From positions 91,303 to 155,302 of the IMG/VR virus record IMGVR_UViG_3300045125_000140: a DNA stretch of 64,000 nt, one strand, 5' to 3'. The stretch is from a virus. A program made the position numbers and the translations under genes. The notes beneath the pieces were generated by a model. The model ran no database searches and was not told the origin of the DNA. It saw nothing but the letters and a program-made list of their open reading frames with translations. This document shows positions 59,509-64,000 of this stretch, piece by piece. Position 1 is the stretch's first letter, and each line of letters opens with the position of its first letter.

Positions 59509-61412
59509 ATCGGGCTGTTATCTCTTCGCGGAGCTTGATGCTCGGGAAGGGGACGAAGGAACGGATCTCTACCCTGCTCTCGGATCATGGATAGCTTCTC
59601 CGAGATAGCCGTGGCAAGAAGCGGATTAGTCTTGCGGATATTTGCAAGCTCCATCTTCTTGGCATCAGCATCGCCCGGGTCCTTGATAAACTTATCCGCC
59701 ATCACTTCGATCAAGTGAGGGGATTGTGTATCGGGAGGAACCGGCAGCGTAGCCATCTGCTGAGCCGGCGCTTGCGGCATGGGCGGCTGCGCGGGCGCGG
59801 GCGGCTGCGGCATACCCGGAGCTGCGGCCGTCTTCTTCATCTCGCGCGGCGGCGGAATCTGCGGACCGGCGGCGGCCGCAGCCTGCTGCTGCGCTTGCTG
59901 CTGAAGTTGCTGGGCTCTGAGCTGATATTCGGTCTGAATAAGCATCGCCTTGCCCTGCGCCTCGGCCTGAACGGACATAGTCTTCGTAACGGCGTTGTCT
60001 CGGTCCGAAGCCTCGTCCTGGCGACGGCGGCGTTCGAGCTCCGGATCGAATCCGAGTTCTTCAAGAACGGTAAGATCGGATACGGTATTTGTCTGACGCA
60101 GGCCGAGGGCGATCTGGCGCTGCTGCGCGTCGTCCGCCATCTTGAAGTCCTTGTGCCGGATTTTTACCGGAGGCAGCGACAAGAACATCTGCAGCTTCGG
60201 AATAAGGAAGTCTTGCAAGAAGGCGTTTAGCTGATCGATCGTGCTGAGGAAGATGTTTTCGAGAACTCGGAGCGAGATGGACGAACCAGACCAGCTCAGA
60301 TTTCCGTAAACAAACTCTTGCGGAACGTCCAAGCCGCCGGCGATCTGCTGGCGAACCTGGTTCATTTCGTTAAAGACGTTTAGGTTGTTCGCGTCGCCTC
60401 GGACGTTCTCCACGCTAACCGGGAACGGTACCGTGTAGATCGAGTTCTGGTCGCGGCGCCACCGATGGACGATGTCCATCATCTTTCTCGACCACTCTCC
60501 GAGATCCGTATTCATGTGCGGCGATACGCCGGATTGAGACGGCTGCGGAATAAGGAGAGTTAGCGGTAGGGCGTGCTCTAGCGCAATAGCCTCCTGCGCT
60601 CGCTTATAAGTCTGGAACAGCCACGCATCCTTAAAGATCGGCAACATTGGAGGCATGCCGAACGCGTCGTCTTCGGACGACACCGAAGGATTCTTGAAGT
60701 GGTATACGTTGCTGGTGTCGAGGAGGAGGTTTTTACGCTCCTTAATTGCCTTAAGGAATTCCAGCGGTGTCCCCTCGACAAACACAGCGTTAGCCTGCTT
60801 ATTTTCGACGCGCTGCCGCATCCACTTAGGAATACGGTAGATGTATTCGCTAGCATCCGTGAGCGGATTATAACGAATGTCGATGTACTGCGGGTTCCAC
60901 CGAACAACCTTGATACGAGAGCGATTGCGGATGACCTTATCTTCCGCCTTCATATTTCCCTTGCGTCCGCACTTATCGCACTTCGCGCTGAATTGGAAGT
61001 CGGAATACGTCCACTTGCCGCGAATAGCGACTTGTTTATTTTCGCACGCCGGGCAGACCAAGTAGCGCTCGAACGGATACAGAATCGAGCAGAACGCGTT
61101 TCCGTAAACAGAGAAGTCGAGAAGGAGCTTATATTCGAGCTCTCGAATCTTCAGCGTCTTTTCGAGAACCTCTTTCCAGAGATCTTTTGGTTTCTCTTTC
61201 GGCGTCTCATAGATGAGGCCGGTTATTACGTACGAGCACTTCTTGTTGATAATCGGCGCGATTTCCGAGTGGCTCGAATACAAGTAGTGGCACCACCGGA
61301 ACAACTCTTTGACCGTCGGCGGCATGTACGTCGACGAGATGTCGAACCATTGGTGCGGGTAGCCGCCGATAGATCCGCGACGTCCGCCGCGTAATTGCGC
61401 AACTGGAGGCAT
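59505..61412 (-). CDS. portal protein
   Basis: 635 residues with GGAGAG before the ATG. HYLYSSHSEIAPIINKKCSY and LLLDFSVYGNAFCSILYP match the portal core, and GGLDVPQEFVYGNLSWSGSS (about 358-377) is the typical active-end segment of phage portals. A CPAC/CDKC zinc-like pair lies near residues 130-155. The last 110 residues are Gln/Ala/Pro-rich and disordered, with EMKKTAAAP. It forms the ring through which terminase pumps DNA. It is separated from the terminase gene by 18 kb of tail and polymerase genes, unlike the usual adjacent order. Confidence 0.8.
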   Translation of the reverse strand: MPPVAQLRGGRRGSIGGYPHQWFDISSTYMPPTVKELFRWCHYLYSSHSEIAPIINKKCSYVITGLIYETPKEKPKDLWKEVLEKTLKIRELEYKLLLDFSVYGNAFCSILYPFERYLVCPACENKQVAIRGKWTYSDFQFSAKCDKCGRKGNMKAEDKVIRNRSRIKVVRWNPQYIDIRYNPLTDASEYIYRIPKWMRQRVENKQANAVFVEGTPLEFLKAIKERKNLLLDTSNVYHFKNPSVSSEDDAFGMPPMLPIFKDAWLFQTYKRAQEAIALEHALPLTLLIPQPSQSGVSPHMNTDLGEWSRKMMDIVHRWRRDQNSIYTVPFPVSVENVRGDANNLNVFNEMNQVRQQIAGGLDVPQEFVYGNLSWSGSSISLRVLENIFLSTIDQLNAFLQDFLIPKLQMFLSLPPVKIRHKDFKMADDAQQRQIALGLRQTNTVSDLTVLEELGFDPELERRRRQDEASDRDNAVTKTMSVQAEAQGKAMLIQTEYQLRAQQLQQQAQQQAAAAAGPQIPPPREMKKTAAAPGMPQPPAPAQPPMPQAPAQQMATLPVPPDTQSPHLIEVMADKFIKDPGDADAKKMELANIRKTNPLLATAISEKLSMIREQGRDPFLRPLPEHQAPRRDNSPI

Positions 61413-61414
61413 AG

Positions 61415-62023
61415 CTAGTTACTCTCCGCTGCCATGAGGATACGCTGACGAGAATAGTCCTCGACCGCGATCAACTTGGAAGCCTGTACCTCAACGAGGT
61501 CGTCGAGTTTGATTTTGTTGGGGTTGAAGTTTTCGTCCGCAGCGCGCGCTCTGATCTGATTTCGCACATCAGAGGACGTGTTGGGCTCGGCAAACATCAA
61601 CTTCTTAGGATACGCAAAGACCCCAGCTTGAGAGAAGCACGCTTGAATATATTTAATTACGTTATCGTCAAACTTGATTGGAAATACGAGCGTATTCGCA
61701 ATCTCGTACGCGTAGTTTATTTCTTGCGGAGAGCAGATCTCAAACACCTCGAACGACGGAGTAAAGTTATTTAATCCGACAGTAACTGCTTCGAATCCTC
61801 GGATGTCCGTCGTATATGCCGGCAGATTAGTTAAGAGCGTCTTGGCGGCCTGGATGGACGCCTTTGCGCCGGCGCTGATATTCTTGATTCCGAATTCGTT
61901 ATAGATAGACGCCCACAGAGTCTCGGGCTCAAAGTCAACCCAAGAATCTTGAAATTTATCCCGCAACACCTTTACATACAGCGTCGCGGGATAAATGTCC
62001 GTCGTAAACGGAGATTTGCTCAT
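61415..62023 (-). CDS. hypothetical virion protein upstream of portal
   Basis: 202 residues. ATG overlaps the upstream stop (TAATG). Alpha/beta with an N-terminal helix (EPETLWASIYNEFGI) and a basic C-terminal helix (VEDYSRQRILMAAESN). No family is recognised. Its position before the portal suggests a head-tail or packaging role. Confidence 0.5.
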   Translation of the reverse strand: MSKSPFTTDIYPATLYVKVLRDKFQDSWVDFEPETLWASIYNEFGIKNISAGAKASIQAAKTLLTNLPAYTTDIRGFEAVTVGLNNFTPSFEVFEICSPQEINYAYEIANTLVFPIKFDDNVIKYIQACFSQAGVFAYPKKLMFAEPNTSSDVRNQIRARAADENFNPNKIKLDDLVEVQASKLIAVEDYSRQRILMAAESN

Positions 62024-63054
62024 TACTTATGCTGGGAGGAATTTCCGTGACCCATCTCCTGTTTTATCATATTCACTGCCTTGGTGTCAACCTTGGCTGC
62101 GACATTTGATTTATTAACAGATTTAACGAGAGAGGTAAGCGCGGTCTTTACTGGACCGGTCGCCGCACGGTAAAATCCAACCGGATCGCGAAGGAACGCG
62201 TTAGCGGTCATCTCATCGAAGACACTCTTGATGGAGTCTGCGTGGACCTTGGCTAACGTTTCGATGTGGCGCTCTTCTTCGGATAAGAAGTCTCGAGCCG
62301 CCTTCTTCACGAACCCGCCCCAACACGTAACGTAGGCATCCGCAACTCGGCCTTCGATTTCCGCTGTCTTGTCGAAGCGGTCTAGAAGAATCGCGCCGGC
62401 TCGTGCATCACGATGGACTATGTCTTTCGTGAGGTTCTTAAGCTGAGCTAGCTTAACGTTGTCCTCATTAACGAGGTGCATACGTTGGCGGATTCCGTTG
62501 GCGAAGTTGGGGCCATATTCCGACCGGGGCACGTAATCGAGCACTCTAGTGTCGTTTAGCTCGCCGAGCTTGTTGAGCTCGTCCGCGGCAAGCGCCCGTT
62601 CAAGGGGCGTCATGCGCGAATACTGCCCGAGGAAGCGGTCTACCGCGATATCAAACGCGGCCTGCTTCGTTATACCAACCACATCTTCTTTGGGCTGGCT
62701 AACCGGGGTAAAAACAAAAGTAGTCGCACCGGCTAGCTCGGCTACAGCGCCGGCTAGTTTAATATTGAATTGGCCCGCAGCTTCTTGGATACGAGTGCGC
62801 GCCGCATTACGCATATTCTCGTCAAGAATATGCGCATACTCGTTGTAATATGCCGCCGACACTTTGACTAGGTCAGGTGTCGAGATCGGATATTTACGGT
62901 GAGTTCTTGCCGCAGTTTTGATTATGACGGCAAAATCCCGATCCTTGAGGGCGCTGATTTCCGCTGGAGACGGGAAACGCGCTTGGGCCGACGTGTCCGA
63001 CACGAACTTCGGATCGTCGTAGCTGTCTATAATCTGTCCTGCGAGCTTAATCAT
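62023..63054 (-). CDS. helical virion protein with K-x-A repeats
   Basis: ATG at 63054, one base after the upstream stop and with GGAG about nine bases before it, is preferred over TTG at 63072. The 343-residue product is almost all helix, with repeated motifs MIKLAGQ, IIKTAAR, IKLAGAV, ITKQAAF, VKLAQL, FDKTAEI and FVKKAAR. It is similar in style to the 38328 and 42547 products. Candidate internal head protein processed by the prohead protease. Confidence 0.5.
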   Translation of the reverse strand: MIKLAGQIIDSYDDPKFVSDTSAQARFPSPAEISALKDRDFAVIIKTAARTHRKYPISTPDLVKVSAAYYNEYAHILDENMRNAARTRIQEAAGQFNIKLAGAVAELAGATTFVFTPVSQPKEDVVGITKQAAFDIAVDRFLGQYSRMTPLERALAADELNKLGELNDTRVLDYVPRSEYGPNFANGIRQRMHLVNEDNVKLAQLKNLTKDIVHRDARAGAILLDRFDKTAEIEGRVADAYVTCWGGFVKKAARDFLSEEERHIETLAKVHADSIKSVFDEMTANAFLRDPVGFYRAATGPVKTALTSLVKSVNKSNVAAKVDTKAVNMIKQEMGHGNSSQHK

Positions 63055-63055
63055 C

Positions 63056-63433
63056 TCACTCTGCTCCGCCAATCATGTCGCGGGGATCGATGCCCGGGGG
63101 AAGCTGGGGCTGCTGGGGCTGACCGCCCTGAGCCTGCTCTCCGCCCTGACCCTGTTCGCCACCTTGGGCCTGCTGGGCCTGCTGCTGCATCTGCATTTGC
63201 TGCTGTTGCATCTGCATCTGCTGCTGCATTTGCTGCTGCTCCATGGCCTCCTGCTGTTGGAGGGCTTGCATGGTCTGCTTCAACTGCTGCTTTAGGGCGA
63301 TATTGTCGAGCTGCTCGCGAATGAGCTCATTTTCTGCGGCGACTGGGGACTGCACTAGTGGTTTACCGTTTGTGGCGGCTGCCGCTATCTTCTCGAGTTC
63401 GTCGATAAATGCGGCCATCATTCTGTGGGGCAT
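63056..63433 (-). CDS. Gln/Met-rich coiled protein with FIDELEKIAA tag
   Basis: ATG at 63433 with GGAGG seven bases upstream. 125 residues: AAFIDELEKIAAAATNG tag, a helical region with heptad-like Leu/Gln (QLDNIALKQQLKQTMQALQQ), about 40 residues of Gln/Met repeats, then a Gly/Gln/Pro tail ending DPRDMIGGAE. It looks like a coiled-coil scaffold or tail chaperone. First gene of the leftward virion operon. Confidence 0.6.
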   Translation of the reverse strand: MPHRMMAAFIDELEKIAAAATNGKPLVQSPVAAENELIREQLDNIALKQQLKQTMQALQQQEAMEQQQMQQQMQMQQQQMQMQQQAQQAQGGEQGQGGEQAQGGQPQQPQLPPGIDPRDMIGGAE

Positions 63434-63442
63434 GCTATTCCT

Positions 63443-63458
63443 CCGCAAATAAATGCGG
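63443..63458 (-). promoter_or_regulatory. leader hairpin touching the ribosome site of the 63056 gene
   Basis: On the minus strand CCGCA pairs with TGCGG around TTTATT, and its last two bases are part of the GGAGG ribosome site. It is the fourth such hairpin at an operon or gene head in this window. Confidence 0.45.
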
Positions 63459-63495
63459 TTTATGTGGCATAAGAAGAGTATCTGTCTCGTTTAGC

Positions 63496-63503
63496 AGTAT
63501 ATC
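63496..63503 (-). promoter_or_regulatory. possible promoter of the leftward virion operon
   Basis: GATATACT on the minus strand, the same octamer as in the plus-strand promoter at 63763. TATACT matches the -10 consensus at five of six positions and lies 60 bp upstream of the first virion gene. No good -35 box is seen. Confidence 0.35.
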
Positions 63504-63548
63504 TTCCTTTTTGTTAAAGGTTGGTTTGCTGCTATATTCAGGAGGTTT

Positions 63549-63764
63549 ATGGATAGCAATAGATGGACTAAAAAAGACGTGTTGGTTGTATTGGGCGCCG
63601 TACAGACATTTGTAATGGCGCTCAACATGGTAATCAACAGCAAGCGAACGGATGTGCGGGAAACCCCGGAAATTCCGGAGCTTCCTAAGATCCCACCAAA
63701 TAACGGATTTCAGGGGCGCCCGAGACGCCCAAATAAAAATCGTAATCACGCCAACCGGTGGTGA
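63549..63764 (+). CDS. small protein with one hydrophobic segment
   Basis: ATG with CAGGAGGTTT directly upstream, an excellent ribosome site. 71 residues: a polar start (MDSNRWTKKD), a hydrophobic segment of about 16 residues (VLVVLGAVQTFVMALNMV) and a Pro/Arg/Asn-rich tail. It may be a single-pass membrane protein. It is transcribed away from the virion operon. No family is recognised. Confidence 0.65.
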   Translation: MDSNRWTKKDVLVVLGAVQTFVMALNMVINSKRTDVRETPEIPELPKIPPNNGFQGRPRRPNKNRNHANRW

Positions 63765-63770
63765 TATACT
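63761..63770 (+). promoter_or_regulatory. extended -10 promoter before a structured RNA
   Basis: TG-A-TATACT (63762-63770) is an extended -10 element with five of six bases of TATAAT. It overlaps the stop of the 63549 gene. Transcription would start near 63777, where no reading frame but a stem-rich stretch follows. Confidence 0.45.
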
Positions 63771-63775
63771 ACCGA

Positions 63776-63985
63776 TAACTCCCCGGAGCTGAGAGCACTC
63801 TAGGCTCACCAGTTGAAGGGGTACGGTGCGCAGTTTGCCTGAGTAAGTTGTGTCCGCTGAAGCAGCCCGAGGGTCAGCCAGGCGACATAACCCGATCGGG
63901 GTAAACAGGCTGCGTTCTGCGGCTACGGCCGAACCGGTTGCCAGGACACCGGGCGCCGACAAAAGCAAAGACTGAGCAAAAGGGG
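63776..63985 (+). ncRNA. candidate structured noncoding RNA
   Basis: About 200 bp without a usable plus-strand frame (stops in all three) but with many short complementary arms: CCCC/GGGG around 63782-63822, GAGC/GCTC, GCTG-AAG-CAGC, GCCTG/CAGGC, and ACCC-GATC-GGGGT. A good -10 element lies just upstream, and an A-rich unpaired stretch near 63961-63985 marks the likely end. It could be a regulatory leader, a phage sRNA or the start of an RNA gene cluster. No known RNA family is matched by eye. Confidence 0.4.
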
Positions 63986-64000
63986 GTGTGGTAGACGGCT

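Noticed and set aside
63930-63960. Resemblance of GCCAGGACACCGGGC to a cobalamin riboswitch B12 box
   Set aside because: The other conserved segments of that riboswitch (GGGAA, and the CACTG core) are not found upstream, so the match is probably chance.
63435-63968. 177-codon minus-strand frame at the right end
   Set aside because: It overlaps the well supported plus-strand gene at 63549 and the leader of the virion operon, and its composition is not protein-like.
63982-64000. Possible tRNA 5' end (GGTGTGGTAGACGGCT) at the window edge
   Set aside because: GGTAGAC resembles a D-loop, but the stem cannot be completed in the visible sequence, and no anticodon or T arm is in the window.

Overview
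The window is part of the genome of a tailed bacteriophage with a contractile tail (myovirus-like). Evidence for this is a large terminase subunit, portal, candidate prohead protease, major capsid protein, tail sheath, tail tube, a baseplate hub/spike protein, a PAAR-like tip and several fibre genes, beside a full phage replication set. The host cannot be named from sequence. Strong AGGAGG-type ribosome sites, sigma-70-like promoter sequences and intrinsic terminators suit a bacterial host with ordinary transcription and translation signals.

Layout. 1-2000 (+): small accessory genes, including a Lar-like zinc ribbon protein, closed by an intrinsic terminator. 2064-23771 (+): the replication, recombination and transcription module. 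It runs promoter, winged-helix protein, a candidate origin with 23-bp repeats, a degenerate AAA+ loader candidate, DnaB-type helicase, three tiny membrane proteins, primase (in two frames), an SSB-like protein, family A DNA polymerase, UvrD-type and SF2 helicases, a RecA-like recombinase with a zinc insert, a Holliday-junction-resolvase-like nuclease, a Cas4/RecB-like nuclease (in two frames), a RuvC-like nuclease, zinc ribbon and DNA-binding proteins, and a sigma-70 family factor. 63433-23749 (-): about 40 kb of virion genes read leftward, from a Q-rich protein and the portal, through a giant RNA polymerase, hub, fibres, PAAR, terminase, scaffold/core-like proteins, protease and capsid, to neck proteins, sheath and tube. 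The last 450 bp (+) hold a small gene and a probable structured RNA behind an extended -10 promoter.

The standout feature is 53082..59117 (-). It is one 2011-residue protein carrying the conserved blocks of bacterial RNA polymerase beta followed by those of beta-prime, including the catalytic DFDGD loop, bridge helix, trigger loop and the second zinc site. A separate sigma-70 family protein is encoded at 22923..23771 (+). No alpha or omega gene is visible in the window. The phage therefore appears to carry a minimal two-polypeptide, cellular-type RNA polymerase. The polymerase gene lies inside the virion operon, translationally coupled to the baseplate hub gene. A working model is that host polymerase reads the TTGACA-type early promoter, and the phage enzyme with its sigma reads other operons.

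Several otherwise conserved genes (basic protein, primase, Cas4-like nuclease, putative decoration protein, LRR fibre, long fibre) are broken by single-base frame changes. Some lie at A5, T5 or G4 runs, so assembly errors, real decay and programmed frameshifting all have to be considered. Many virion proteins also share a recurrent K-x-A motif (EKIA, EKVA, VKTA), and three share an N-terminal F(I/M)(D/N)ELxKxAA tag.
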